DNA of 64,000 nucleotides from Oegoconia quadripuncta (GCA_949316235.1 OX438741.1:27099324-27163323), one strand, 5' to 3'; shown: positions 1 through 13,427, counted from the first letter of the stretch. The notes: a model not told the origin generated them from the letters alone. Made by a program: numbers and translations.

Positions 1-849
1 AAGTAGGACTTTGACATTCATATAATGTGGTGACATTTGGATAATCAGCAAACATAACTTAAAAACCGAAACCGACGCTAACTGGTCACAGAATAATATT
101 ATAATTATTCCTTTGAGAAGTAGGAACGGCGAGACCTTAGTAATACTAATAAAACATTTAGACTGTAGTGTCTCAAAAATAATTACAGTTGTCAACTTAA
201 TATAATTATTTAAGCAATACAGCATGGCAAGTGACCAAGTGGAAACTGATTGATAACCCATCTAAAGATTTTTATTTATATAAAATAGTCGTACAAAAAA
301 GATATGAAACAGATATTTGGCATTAAAAACTTAATAAAATAAATAAATGGTAATTAAAATTGTTTGGTAATTAGATGCCTCAATTTTGGTCCATCAGGAA
401 CAGTATCCAAAAAAGAGTCTGCTCTTGCGTGAACAGTATTCTCAACGAGGCTCCCTGTTAGCTCGTTAAAAAATAAGGCACTGAACCCCGAGGTCCAAGA
501 GCCGTTATCCCAAATGGAACAAATGTATTAATGATATACAAAATGAAACACACATATAGAATGTATGGGCTGCTTCGTCAAATTTTAGTTAAAGCTCGCT
601 TTAAGGACGAGAAACTTTCAGAGTGCACAATACACGCTTGTAACATTGCATAATATGGCGCATGTTCAGCCAAAGTATTCGTTATGGTATTTGCTACACC
701 TAGCCAACCGGGGCATATGCTTTTCGATATGACGCCGAACGTCAGGTGTTCATCTCGCTATCACCACAGCAATTGGAAATCTAAAACGGCAGCATAGAGT
801 TCCGAGATAGAAAACACCAACTATAGCTTTTATGACGTATTTGAATTGG
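1..849. other. AT-rich stretch, no gene seen
   Basis: No open frame with recognisable protein content, RNA gene or bounded repeat was found. The base composition is ordinary for lepidopteran intergenic or intronic DNA until the CpG-rich patch that follows. Confidence 0.5.
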
Positions 850-1378
850 GACGGAGAGAGCCCTCCCTACAGGAGAGAGTGCCAGCGGTCGAGAGTACTT
901 GAGACTCTGGTGAGTAGATCTGAGGGGTGATATTCGCGAGATTGCGCGTTCGCTCGCTGCATCCCTCTTGCTCGTGGCGGAGCGGCGCTGGCGGGCGGGA
1001 GGCGCGCGCCCGGCGTCACTCACGTCGTCTCGGTCTCCTTGGTCGTGTGTCCGAACCTCTCCTGTCCGCGACGTACGATCTCTCCGAACCCCACCGGTAC
1101 TAACTCTACGTGCCATCAGACGCGATTGTTCTCAAAAAACATATCCTTTCATCTCCCCAACACTGTCCGATTAGTCTCCGCAAGTTATTAGTATTTTATT
1201 TGAAATAGTAATTGTAAAGTTTTTTTTAGTGTTTAAGAACTTAGTTAATTATTGGATTGACTGAACATTGACGGTCGGTGCATATAAAGGATTGTCTTAA
1301 TTGTTGGAGAAGTTAAGTGTCCGAGGCGGAAAACATCTGCCTCCGAGCCGCCCGGTCTCATTTGCATCTGTCAAGTAG
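850..1378 (+). promoter_or_regulatory. Candidate CpG-rich promoter and noncoding first exon
   Basis: This patch is clearly richer in G+C and CpG than the surrounding DNA, with GAGA-type runs near 853-880 and a very CpG-dense block at 930-1060. A second GC-rich block (1320-1365) runs into TCAAGTAG|GTAAGTACC, where the GT at 1379-1380 makes a strong splice-donor match. The combination is what an insect housekeeping or developmental gene start with a 5'-untranslated first exon looks like. Open frames on both strands here (781-1116 minus, 968-1174 plus) are Arg/Ser-rich and match no family I know, so I treat the exon as noncoding. The transcription start is not determined. Alternative: a GC-rich repeat. 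The reading is inference from composition and the donor only. Confidence 0.35.
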
Positions 1379-4300
1379 GTAAGTACCTGCCCGCCCGCAC
1401 TGCTTTTAAAAACTGTCTGGTTTTTAAGCGTTCTTAGAGATTTCATCCTTTGATAGCTTAATCTTAACGGGCTTTGAGTGCAATATTTTTATCTTATCAT
1501 TTTGTGGGAGTTAAGTGGAGCTAAGTTAATTTACTTCCTATACAAAATTACTTGGTTGGTATAATTAGGTGTAGTTAAAGAAAAAAGCCTATTGCGTTTA
1601 ATTAAGCCTAATTTTAATTGAATGAAAAATCTTTCCACTCAGTTTTAATATTTAGTATACCAACTTTAAAATAATTTAATCATAACTGTTGTTTATTCCG
1701 TATAGATGTTGTACTCTAAGTCAATGTGTGTAAAATGAAGAACGTAGATATATTTTTGTATTTACTCTATACTCTTTGTATGATAATATGTACATACTTA
1801 TATCTAGCAACTTGTATCTTCATCGTGCCACGCGCCGAGCATCGAGCCCTGGAGACGAGAAAAAATAATTAGATACTTAAGTTACAAAAAGAAGCACCGT
1901 AAGTATAAAATAACTACGAACATACTATTCTACATAAAGTGTTGTAATTTAGGTACGCAACGGTACAAATGAAAAATAAATAATTTACCTCTCACCAAGA
2001 CAAATGTTTCCTACGAAACGGATCTTCGAAGATCCTAGACAATTCACGGAGACGAGTTTAATAGTCTCTAGATATGACTTTGATAAATGTTCCACAAGTT
2101 TCTCAGTAAAATATTAGTTTACATGACAGCTGTACAGTGGGTACAGTCATAACTAACGTGTTTTGTTTGACGTACAGTTCACCTATCAATTCGTTAAATC
2201 AATATGAAACTTTGCAAAAGGTCCATTATGGTTCAAATCTCGAACAGAAGATTTGATAATTGCTTTTTCGAAGAGAAACTGGGCTAACATTGAACGGGTT
2301 TCGGTCCATTTACTTCCGTTGTCCTTACATTATTAAAATAGATAGGTAATTGTTTTTTATACACAATACAATATGGTTTATTGATCACCACCTGTAAATA
2401 ACTTTTAGACTTTAGGAATAACTTCATATTTAATCAATTATTTTAGAAATTGCTACGACAAAAGGAACTGGTTTATTATTGACGAAAACTATTACAAATA
2501 AAATATGTCGCGAATAATATTCCAACGCCGTCAACAAAGTTATAAACTCATTTCTACAAATAAAATAAATACGTCGCAAACTTTCTCCTTTTAGGCTCTT
2601 TATGGGTTAAATTATATACGCCTGGGGGGGTGCAGAAATGGAGACATATTCCACTATTGGGACTCGGCGAGTTATTGCAGCCGACCTACTTGCCCTGCCA
2701 CGGGAACTCTCTTTCTATTCATATTTTATACTCCATTACGGAGTTGAATCGTGTATTATTCAATAGAAGCAACTCTGTGACCGCAATATTTACAAAAACA
2801 TTCTTCGATACAATCTATTAGGGGCCGGGGAGAAGAATTACAAGGTCATGACATACGTTTTCCTCGGATGTTTTGGGAATCGTGCGATAGCCATGATGTA
2901 TGGAGCACTATTTTATGTAAGGGGTCTTATGGAACATTATAGCCTCGGCAAATAACATAGGTATATACACCAATAGTAAATGGATCCTTGTATCGATGAA
3001 CATTTTCGATGGACCCAAACAACTGTGATTGAATCACAAATACATTTTCGCATGTCTGATCTGAGCTGATTTTTTACTTCAATTACCTACCTGTGTACAT
3101 TACGATAAACAAATAAAATCCCAAAGAAGAAAATATCGAAAGAATTTAAAGTCATTTATCCCATCATATAGAGTAAAATATCATATGTTTCAATGAGTAA
3201 ACGTTAATAATACGTATTATATAGGTAAGAAATCTTTGGTTATAATGTACGTTGGCTTATATGTATTACGATGTGTGATGTCGTGTGAGAGCCGCCAAAG
3301 TGTGGGTATTGTTAAATAATAGTAATAATAAGTATGGGTAACGTTTACATATAAATATAAAATCGATAAGATAATTATCCATAGTCAATAGCCAAGGATA
3401 GTTGCAAAGGTATAAGCATCCTTCCACTTAAAGTTTGGAGTAGGTACATTCTCCTATCTCTACATCCTGGTCACTAAAATGTGTTATTATTTTATATTAT
3501 ATAGACATATTATACAGTGTAGAAAGGTACCAAGTGTAATTGGCTAGCAATTACCAATGTCATAGCTTAAACTGGTATGACAAGTTCAGTGAAACTAGCT
3601 GTGAAACGAGAGCCGGGATGCGATTTCTTACTCCGTTTTTACCGTGCAGCTTGTCACATGAACTTAGTACTGATAGTAAGTTAGTCTTCTTTATATTAGG
3701 GTTTTGTGGATAAAGTTTGGTAAAAATATCAGGTTACGTTGTGTTGCGAAAAACAACAAAGGTAAGAAAACATCGGAAGAATTTGAACTGTAAGGAAGTT
3801 TTATTTTTGTACTGATAGATGATTAGGTTAACTTGATAACGTAATATTGATGATTTTCATAATTTTGTAGTTGTTTCGTAGAACTCGGATATTTTTAGTA
3901 CCCCTGCTCCGCCGTTATCGTTGACCGCTACCAGAGCCAGGAATCCTAACTCAATCATTTCAACCTTCTGGATTCTGGATTCTGTTCGCGAGGAGCTGCT
4001 AATGTTGGTTCTGTAAAATACACACAATAAAAATTGTAAGCTAATTATTATAAAGTAAAATGACTACGTAATTTAAATTAGGAAGAACAGAACCTCGGAA
4101 GCTTAGTAGAGCTGTGCCACGCGTTGGCTGAAGACGCCGTATCACATCCCGTTCAAGTTTCTTTTGTTCAGAAAACCTAGGCAAAGGAGCATTTTTTTAA
4201 TAAAAAAATTGCTGATAAATGCCTGGTATAATAGAAACTATCGCTGGTACATCTAAAGAAAAGGCTGAGTATTTACAAACAATTTATCTTCTGCCCCACA

Positions 4301-4690
4301 AAATAGTGTAGATCTGAGTTATAGGGGTCAGTGTTCCTTCGTGTCTCTATACGAACAACCTTAGGTAAGAAATAAATGAGCAAAAAAATACTATTTACGT
4401 AGATAGTGTTGGGCATATTATTATATGTGAAGATATTTGGGTGGGTGTGTGTGTTGGCTCATATGTAGATTTCGAATTTTGTATAAGTATTTAATGTCCA
4501 GTATTTTTTCAGTAGCCAGTAATCATAAAAATTTTTGTATCAAAATTGTAATATATGAGCATATTTAATACTGATACCCTAACCTCAGTCGATCCTTAGG
4601 TAAAGCAAATCTGTTCCTCATCTTTAAGATGATCGAATAACATGAAAAAGTTTTATTGTAAAGTTTTCCACTTTACTTGATGACTGTACA
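1379..4690. other. Putative intron or intergenic DNA, no gene seen
   Basis: The stretch is AT-rich with stops in all frames. A short open frame at 2630-2821 has no family signature. Nothing bounded as a transposon was recognised. Confidence 0.45.
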
Positions 4691-4720
4691 TAAATAAATA
4701 ATAAATAAATAAATAAATAT
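4691..4720. repeat. (AAAT)n microsatellite
   Basis: About seven TAAA/AAAT units with one interruption. Confidence 0.85.
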
Positions 4721-6015
4721 CCTTAGACATACACACATATTTTTTCTAAATCTGTAAATGCAGAAGTATATTATTTCAAATGTTAGTTTTCTAAGCGCGT
4801 TTTCTTATAGCTACTATACGGTTTGGTTGCTAAGCTGCTCTTTTGGTATCATCTGAAATTTACACACTGTTTGTATTAGTACACATAGTATAAACATAGT
4901 ACAACACATATTATAAACTATTACACTTCTAATAAATACTATGACCATCTTCTTAATAGTTGAAATATGTCTTCGGCACCAATTGCCACCTTTCAGTTGA
5001 CAGTACTTATTTTTTACTTGTACTAACTACAGATTATACTTTCTTAGTGATAAAAGATTTAATAATAAACGATTTGACTTAAACTTAAAACTCTATTCAT
5101 ATTAATTGACTGTAACACAGCGCTAATTACCGCGTTGAGCATTTTGGTCCATAAACGTGGTCTTCCTTGCCATCTAGATCAAAGTGAGCTATAAAACAGC
5201 GTTTTATGCTTTTCACACCATAAAGTTCTGATGCATTTAATTTTATATCGACGAGAAACTTACATATAAATTTTATAATTGAAACACTTGCTAAACGAAT
5301 ATGAGTAAATGTGATTTTTAATAATGTGTTTTATTTTAATGTGATCATTTGTAGGAATACTTATGGGAATATCAAAAAACTGATTTAGTTCATACAATTA
5401 TATATGTTTTTTCTTTGTATAATTTGCAACTCTGACATTTATCCACGTCTGAAATTTTAATGATTGTGAAATCTGAATGTATGAAGCTAATATTGTCACA
5501 GGAACACCTTTTATAACTATATTTAAAGCAAATAAATTAATCTTAAGTCCGTGGGAAATAATAATAGTTAATATCTTTATTTGTGTTATGTTGGACTAGC
5601 TACGGCCCAGACTTGAAATTTATAGATTTATTTGGAGAGATTTTGATACATTTAGAATTAATCAATGCATGTCTTGAGAAGCAGCACTAAGAATAAGATG
5701 GTATTACGACGAAACTTACCCAATATTAAAATTGTTTATACCAAAACTGGCAAAATGGAATACTTATGGAATCACCCCGTTGTCTGTCCGTCTATAACCA
5801 ACATTTATCATCAAATCAGCCACAAAACGTACACTACTATTCATAGGCCTCCATCCTCTTGAATTTCAAAAATATATATCAACTATATATATATAGATAT
5901 TTTGAAGCTGTTTTAAAAAATATATTGCTACCCTCAGTGTAGTCTCTAAAGGTAGGTATCGGTCAGAAAATACTGAATAAATAGTAAGCTTTAAAATAAG
6001 AAGTAAGAAGTAAAC
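4721..6015. other. AT-rich stretch, no gene seen
   Basis: The frame at 5665-5862 has no recognisable motif. A short TATATATAGATAT run lies near 5874-5900. No bounded repeat was identified. Confidence 0.45.
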
Positions 6016-6230
6016 AATTATTATTATTATTAGGAGCCCATACTGTCCCACTGTGCAAAGGCCCCCCTCCTCTCTCTCCACAAACAATTAACAAAACAAT
6101 TATTATGAGTTTGTATGTAAAGACAGTTCATTTTGAATAAAATGTGGTACCAACTATTAGGACTAGTCCCGATACGCACTTGATCAGTTTTTGTTATGTG
6201 TACACAACCCGCCTTCATCTGAAGGGTATT
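6016..6230 (-). repeat. Retroelement 3' end, minus strand
   Basis: Read on the minus strand, the block contains the GGGGGCCTTTGCACAGTGGG motif followed by CAGTATGGGCTCC and ends in (TAA/TTA)n at 6017-6031. This is the type of 3' end common to lepidopteran LINE/SINE copies ('...GCCTTTGTCCAGCAGTGGGACG...'). The minus frame across it ends in GAFAQWDSMGS, a string I recognise as recurrent in lepidopteran repeat-derived predicted proteins. The 5' limit is unclear and the sequence up to about 6530 may belong to the same copy. Confidence 0.5.
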
Positions 6231-6789
6231 AGCATTCTATCAACCATAAAGCCGGAAAGGACCTCGCATTTACCACGAATCCATAAAGGGTCATCATAGC
6301 CAGGTATACATGTTTTTGCACACCGTATCTAACCGTAAAAGTGGGCCTATATGTACTGTATTATAGTGTCAACAACCTGACAGGTTTTATTCCTGAACAG
6401 GTTCGCGACTATACGCCAAGGTGGAGTCGGATGCGACTGTAATCCCAGCTTGCCGGCCCTATTACGACAGCTTAGTGCCTACCTATACGCATTATTACGC
6501 CAAACACTCAGATAAAGTAGCCTGTAGGTAAAACTTGCAATTAGGTGATATAATGAAATGCTAGGTTAGCATATTTTGACGTGGTATGTACGGTCAGTTA
6601 TGAAAATTATTCACCAGTTTTGGAAAAGTTGGTCTTAGTTCTTGAAAATGTTGCTAAAGCTTCCATTGGAGTCAATATTAAAAGCTAAGCTTAATTATTT
6701 GACTGTAGTGATTATTTGACGGCAAAAGGACAATAATGATCCTGTGATTTTCTTATGCCCTTCTTTTACAATAGATGATTTCCCTTTCC
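6231..6789. other. Probable continuation of decayed repeat, no gene
   Basis: Slightly GC-richer sequence at 6400-6470 looks like old retroelement material, but no motif is decisive. No gene is supported. Confidence 0.3.
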
Positions 6790-7150
6790 GAAACAGTAGT
6801 AGCTTGGACATACTGACTGACAGATAAATGCAATTAGCCCTTTTATTATTTCTTGTAGATTTACATTGACATGCAACCAATCCAACTAATATTACAATTG
6901 CGAAAGCTTGGATGTTTGTTTGTTTGTAGCTCAATCACGGCGAAACAGATGAACGGACTTGGTTGAAATTTGTAGATAGAACATATCGTGAGTTAAGACA
7001 TAGGATATTTTATCCCGATAACGTGAGTAGTTCCCGCGGGATAAACAAATTAAATATATCCGCGATAGTTATTCCACGCAGGCAAGCCGCGGGCGTAAAG
7101 CTAGTGATACCATTTATCTTACGTTGAAATAAATGCTTGAAGTTTGAAGT
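6790..7150 (+). repeat. Dispersed repeat interrupted by a Helitron-like element
   Basis: The flanks 6790-6880 and 7105-7150 together match 45205-45345: AGTAGCTTGGAC(A/G)TACTGACT, then ATTGACAT(G/T)CAAC, then TGATACCAT and ACGTTGAAATAAATG(C/G)TTGAAG. The later copy lacks the 224-bp insert, so it works as a paralogous empty site. The 3' end GAAATAAATG...TTGAAG resembles a retroelement tail. The family is not named. Confidence 0.65.
6881..7104 (+). mobile_element. Non-autonomous Helitron-like element
   Basis: The 5' end TCCAACTAATATTA lies after an A, and the 3' end ...GGGCGTAAAGCTAG lies before a T. This is the A|T insertion without target duplication expected of Helitrons. Inside are GCGAAAGCTTGGATGTTTG, a TCACGGCGAAACAGATGAACGG segment and the CCGCGGGCG block before CTAG. 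Related copies occur at 24067-24326 and 41887-42099 in the opposite orientation. It has no coding capacity. Because the ends also resemble some lepidopteran SINE-like repeats, the class call is moderately sure. Confidence 0.6.
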
Positions 7151-9180
7151 TTGCTACTAATCAAATGACTTTCTTAAAGCAGTGAATGCAATATTAACAT
7201 TTAATTATTGCCATTTCGTTGAACATCAATTTACCATTACGATTCTCTAATTACCTACGAGTACACCTCTCAAAAATGTACCTACATTTTATTAAGATTT
7301 TCATCGATTGAACTTTTCGATATGTAGGTAGGTACGTACTATAATTAATTATTGTCCTGCAGTGAACTTATTTCAGCAAATAGTTCATTGAGTTTATTGT
7401 TATTTTAAAAAACAATTCGAGAGACTATTTGTGAAAAAGTGCGACTGAAAATAACTGTGTTTCCGCATCGACAAGGCGAATATTGCATTTTCGCTCGGAT
7501 GATGTGTCGACTGCATTTTAAATAACTTAGCGGGCGACGGGTGGACGCTTTATATCATATTGATTTGAGGTATTTTTGAAATCAGATTTCAGTTCATTTT
7601 TCGCTTGTTCTCCATCCGTCTGCATTCTATTCGGATCATGGATGGCTTTTGAATGTTTCGTTACAAAAGAAAAGAATGTCACTTACTGGTTATATGTTTT
7701 AATTGTTACGGAACTTATAGTTCGGATCTCACTTTTCTGTGAAGATAACAAAAGGTTTGCTACAATCTTCTAAACATTTCTTTCAGGCAAAGCAAGTCAA
7801 ACAGTGCAACAGCGCGTAGCGAACTTTGAACCATTCAGCCATCAGCACGTTTCTAGGTATTTTTCGGTGATTTTCCGCTGATGTGTCCCCGCTTTCGCGT
7901 TCGGTATTTTCGTCAGTTGTCAATCTGGCACGCGTGACTGGTCCCGCTCTCTTTCGAGCTTTTGGTTCGCGCATCGCTGCCATCGCGGGATCGAATTTGC
8001 CCCAAAACGGAAGCGATATCGCTACGAACGAACACAAAGTCTTCAGGAAGATCTTATGGTTTCGAAATAGAATGTTTTTAGAAGGGCTACGAGTATGAAT
8101 TGTCGGGTATGTGATTTTATTACATACTCCCACGCACTTACGTTTACGATAGGAACATTATTGTTCTATTATTCATAGATATGTTCAAGCTCAAAAAGGG
8201 ATATTAAATCCGCCGTTTCGAAAAGTTCTGAAAGTTTCTAACGGTGGTTTCAGCAGAGTTAAGTTCAGTAAAGTACGGAATGAAAATTTTATTTCGAATA
8301 TTTACTCAAACTTCTTGAATCAGTTATTTACCACGGCTTTTCGTGACTTTACTTGTTACCTAAGACAACTTTACGACATTCCAAGAATTGTAATTATACA
8401 AAACACAGGTACTACAAAGGAGTACAAAGGATTATTGTGAATTTAGGGATAGCAGAATCAAGTTATCGAATTGTTGGTTACTATTAATTTTGAATTAAAA
8501 CCCATTTGGGATTTGGTATTAGTAAATGATGATAATAATAAACGAGAAATGCATTAGTAGGTAGCCACAAGTCCGTTATCGATAATGCAGAGTTAGATAA
8601 CAGCACCAACTACGATATACGTAGTCTCAAAAACATGTTTCATGAGCTGACTTTATGTTTTTCTGAAATCATTTGTGTTTAATTGAAGGAATTAGTAACA
8701 CTTGCAATGCAATAGGTAGATCAACTATCAACATTTCGTCCACATGTAATGTTCAAACAGAAATAAAGATTTATTTAAATTCTGCGACATAAATTTGACC
8801 CTAAATATAAGTAAAACCTATTTTGAATGTAAAAACGTGATGTTGGAAATATCGACACGTCATGCCCTTTACAATTTGAGGTGAGAGATTAAAGCCCCCG
8901 TAAATATTACGATGTATTCATACGAAATGAGTTGACTTGTGTAGGCAAAATAAAAGTCGTAAAATCTTATTTTGAGGGAAATTTTTATTTGGAACTAGCA
9001 TCCGAAGCGGGGTGCACGCTATGTCAGAATTATTGAACCGATTTAACGATACCCACAAAGCGAATATAAAAGTGCAGATTATGGATTCAGCGCTCTTTTT
9101 TGTACTCGTAGCTGTACTGATTGATACCGCAAATATTTATTCCAAACAAATTTCTCTGTGAGATAACGTAGGAAGTTTAA
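7151..9180. other. No gene seen; mildly GC-richer core at 7440-8060
   Basis: The core has many CpGs and overlapping frames on both strands (7783-8133 minus, 7883-8098 plus). Neither translation shows a domain. It could be conserved noncoding or regulatory sequence; the sequence alone cannot tell. The remainder is AT-rich. Confidence 0.35.
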
Positions 9181-9459
9181 CTGCCTCCGTGGCTCATTGT
9201 AAACAACATTGGGTTTACGATTCGGAGGTCGCGGCTTCGATCCCCAGCGGGGTACATGTTTAGGTACGCAGTTTGGTTGGTGGTAGGGCATTTTAAATAT
9301 CCGCCTGGCTAGCTACCTAAATCTGCCGCCAAGCAGTAATGTTAATAGCATTGTTGCGTTCCGGTTGTCAGAGATAAGATAGCCAGTCCCCCAAATCTTC
9401 ATTCAACATCAGGTATGATTGAGGTCAAGTACCAATCCGTTATGCATAAAAAAAAGAAG
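9181..9459 (+). mobile_element. tRNA-derived SINE
   Basis: The tRNA-like head starts CTGCCTCCGTGGCTCATTG (A-box region) and carries a B box GGTCGCGGCTTCGATCC at about 9227-9243. The body (9295-9400: CTGGCTAGCTACC, GCCAAGCAGTAATG, TTCCGGTTGTCAGAGATAAG) leads to an A-rich tail near 9447-9459. A headless copy of the same body lies in reverse at 63596-63705. It is transcribed, if at all, from the internal pol III boxes. Confidence 0.7.
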
Positions 9460-11556
9460 GAATACGTGAAATAATATTTAAAAAATAATCTTATAGTTTA
9501 TCAATTTTTGAAGAGCTGCATAACATCGCTAAAGCTACAACCCAAAACGAACCCTGTAAATATCTAGATTTCTTCACTATACAATCTTAATCATCTCATC
9601 ATTATCATTGGCAATCATGCAGTTTGTAAAACATGGTATCATAATACAGACTCCTCTCAGTTCAGTAATAGTCTTAATGAATGACTTATTTCCAATCTTA
9701 TACTATACGTTCAAAGTAAGAAATAAATATTTTAGGGCAGTGTCGCAGGTAAGAAAGACTAAACAAATGTTACTGTAATTTGTTTCGTCACAAGTCGTCG
9801 TGCGTGGTACTCTTATAAGAAAATACTTATCTTTGTGAAAGAGAAATAAATATTATGCATATTGCCTTACTCAACTGTGTATGCAACCTTTTCCGTTTTA
9901 CGCCAAGCTTTTTGCAGTCTATACTTGCAGTCATACTGAATATCTTTTATTAAGGAATAAACTTTGATTCAGTGAGAAAAAAGATCGGTGTTTCATAGAT
10001 TTTGACGAGTAGGTTATTTATAGAACAACTTATTTCTTTTGGTCCAAGTTCAATATTCTGAACGATCTGACAAAGTCAGTCTTTGGTGCAGAATCTAATT
10101 ATTTAAATTGTACATAAGGTAAGGTATAGGTTTATAAGGTATAGATACTTAGACAACAAAGCGGTCTACAGCAAAAAGTTGGACGAAAAGTGCGTGATAG
10201 AATTGTGATCGATCGGCACAAAAAAGACAACTTTTATACAGTACATTTACTGAATTGTGAATGATGTTCGCATGTCGGCTGCCAGATAGAGAAAGGGGTG
10301 TTAATAAATTTTTTGTTTAGAGTGATGTTTGGTAATGTATTATTCTCGATCAATTGACTATTAATTGCGGTGATACACCACAAACTGGTACACCTTCCAT
10401 GCTGCCCTGCGTGTCCCGACATTTGTACGCAACCTCTATGATGCCACAGACAATGCTGTACGCGTGGACCAGAATGTGTCCTCAAGGATTTTGATGTTTT
10501 TGCCATCGACTCGCTAAGAAGAAGAATTGACTACAATAACTCTAGCGATCGACTGTTCTACCTATTTGTTTTTCGTAGGTATTAATTATTTATTAGATCT
10601 ATAACGCATATCATACCTAATGACAATTTGTGTAACCCATCATGTTTGGTAGTTGTCTAGTCAAGTAATTTTAAACCTTTCCACATTTACAATTTTGTAA
10701 TGAAAGTCTAAGTTGAATCTTATACAGATATTTTTTGTTTTTAGTGGTAGCGCAATTTAGTTGCAAGTGCAACGAGTAGTTATTCAATAACGTTGCGGCC
10801 TCCGTCATCCGAGTGGCTCTGCTCCAATAAAATTGTCAATCAACTGAGTTTGTTCCCGGACTTTTCATACAAGTTCTGTAGATAATGGATACACACAGAG
10901 AGAACCGTATTGAATAAGTTAAATTTGAACACTAATACATAAGTTTTTATTTGGTATTTATCCTACACAGTATTATGCCATGATTTATGTAAAATATGTA
11001 TATTATATAATCTATTAGGAACCCTGTTTTAAATCTCTTTCTGAATAGCCATGGCGAACAACTTTTTAAAATATTACTTTAAAAAATTATTTTCACAAAT
11101 CTACATTTGCAGTAGATACAAAATACTCACGTGAATCATTGCACAATACTGAGATCTAAGGAGTCTGTATAGGTAACGAATGCCAAAGAGGTCATTAGAT
11201 TATTTGTCATTGGGTTTCTAATGTCAATAGTGAGCGCGCCTCACTGGGAGTCTGGTTCAGATCGCAGTGTCTCACGTCTAGATATCAAGTGAGCTAAGAG
11301 ACGTCGTTTTCGTGACTTCGTTCCTTTCTCGAGTGGATTTCATTGTTTTTGAATTGCTCCAGTTCTTCAAATAAATGTTAAAGACGTTGGATAGTTTACT
11401 TACTTATTTCTTATTCGAAGGATTATAATGTTTTGATAAAATTCTCACGATACGAACTAATTCGCATAATAAATTGAGCCGCCTTTGAACATTTGTAGTA
11501 GCATGGTTTCGACGTCCGTTAATTTGTATTAAGAAAGAATTTATGGACACTCATTG
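9460..11556. other. AT-rich stretch, no gene seen
   Basis: The frame at 10234-10506 (minus) is His/Thr-rich without a domain. No bounded repeat was recognised. Confidence 0.4.
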
Positions 11557-12141
11557 TCTATACCATATAATAAAACGGCAAATCGATTGTGTGTTTTTTT
11601 TTGTTTGAACGCGCATCACGGACGAACTATTGAACGAATTTTTTGGATTTTTTAAAGATATATTTATTAAGTCTAGGTTAACACTTTAGTAACAACTAAA
11701 TGAAAAAAAAAACAAAACGTAAAATTTAACTGTTCGAAGTTTAAAATTTACTTTAATAAAATAAATTGAAACTTTGAAACGAACAGAACTATAGCTAATA
11801 ATATCCAGGGTATACAAAGCAACTGTGCTAAAACTTATCTTCGAATTTTCGCAAGAAGAGAACTAGGCGTAAGAAAGTGTTTATATTACAATACCTAAAT
11901 GAAAAAAAAAATGTCGGAACCGATTTTCATCAAACATGGCTAAGAATTTTTCCCCTAGTTTAATCTTAAATATAAAAAAAAACGCGTCCAGGACTTAGAC
12001 ATAATGTACTCTGTGGACCGTAACCGTAAAGAATAAAAATCCATTTCTTTGTAGTTTGACCTTACCTTACCCTAAAAAGGTACGAAGTTTATATAGCCAA
12101 GTCTCTTTATCCACACGGATGGAATTGCGGGCGCAAGCTAG
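11557..12141 (+). mobile_element. Helitron-like element, non-autonomous
   Basis: The 5' end is TCTATACCATATAATAAAACG and the 3' end is GCGGGCGCAAGCTAG followed by T. The interior holds the lepidopteran repeat string CCGATTTTCATCAAACATGG (11910-11929), poly-A tracts and ATCCACACGGATGG before the terminus. No transposase frame is present. A diverged piece related to its interior occurs in inverse orientation near 59990-60420. The ends fit Helitron rules but are mutated. Confidence 0.5.
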
Positions 12142-13427
12142 TACAAAATAAAACATAAAGCCAAAAATATATACATCGCAAAGCAATTAATTAAATAGTA
12201 AGAGGTGTATAATGGACGCGCTACTTGAAGGAATGAGATGGTTTAAAATAACTTCCATTATTTGTGGACACGTGTGGACCTGGGTACTTAACTTCAACAA
12301 ACACAAAGTTTTAGTTAAAACAGAATAAAATATGATCCTGTTACCCGCATAAACTAACGACACTACCTCTCGACGGGCCCCCGCCTCACAACCACTTCGC
12401 ACACACATGAAGCCTTTTTATAGGTCATCAACCTGGGAATAGAGAGCTCATACAGATTTGCTGGAACGGCGCCGAATGCCGAGAGCGCACTTTATTTCCA
12501 TTATTGACGCATTATTCTTCGCAAGTAATAAAATAAGCTTAGGTAATAAATGGAATGTGAAGGTGAACTTTGTTTATTTATCTTAATTACCTACTTGCAA
12601 TCAACTTATTAGGTAAGTACTTATGTGCTGTAGCGTGCAATCTAAGGGTGCTGGATAAGTACTATAATGAGAGTATTTGGGTTCCGTATAATCCGTTAAC
12701 TAGATCAAAGTTTTTTAGGAAGCGTTTATGATGTAATGCAGATCGTATCTTCGTTTATCTGTAACAAAGGTGCTTGTTAAAAGTTTTTCCACATCATTGA
12801 TACTCAAACGGCTGAAATATCACTATAACGTAATACTGTGAATATAATATTATACTATACCTAAAAGAAGTCGAGACTCTGGCAAAGAGTGTTCTATGCT
12901 ATCAGTTGTTTAACTGCAATACCAAAAGTAATCGTTATAATTTCCTAACAATTCAATGGGACAGCGATTTTTAAAAATTTGTTCATTTATAAATTAAAAC
13001 ATTAAAAAAATTATAACATAATCAGATTATAGCATTTGTAAAATCGTACTCTAATAAGCTTTAATTTTGAATTCAATAGACTTGACTAAATGGCCACCAG
13101 TTTTCCGTTTAAACGCCGTACTAATGCCGTCCTTTCACTGACATCAATCAAAAACCTATGCAAGTAAAAGAGTGCCTGCCCCGAACCGCCATTTGTAAAG
13201 TTTTAAATAGAAGGATTTGCCTTAATCGCTACATTCGGGGGACGAGTGCAGATTTTTGTGAGATGCACATCAATAACCTATGCTGTTATATATGTACTTA
13301 CGATGAATCCGTCAGGCATAGTTTACGACACCAAAATGGAATGAGACGATTTAGTTTCTTTTCTTTGTCGAGAACGAGACGGTTCGCTGACATTATGTGA
13401 CTAAAATAGCGCATCTAGATAACTGTA
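12142..13427. other. AT-rich stretch, no gene seen
   Basis: Frames at 12187-12408 (minus) and 13158-13400 (plus) have no domain. No bounded repeat was recognised before the hAT-like element. Confidence 0.4.

Noticed and set aside
781..1174. Overlapping frames on both strands in the CpG-rich block
   Set aside because: Composition alone keeps stops rare here. The Arg/Ser-rich translations have no domain, and the donor-ended block is better read as noncoding.
7783..8133. 116-codon minus frame and 71-codon plus frame overlapping it
   Set aside because: Both are open because of local GC. No motif, no clear splice context, and the frames exclude each other.
9181..9260. Possible functional tRNA gene
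   Set aside because: B box present, but the acceptor and anticodon stems do not close and the sequence continues into a repeat body with an A-rich tail, so it is a SINE.
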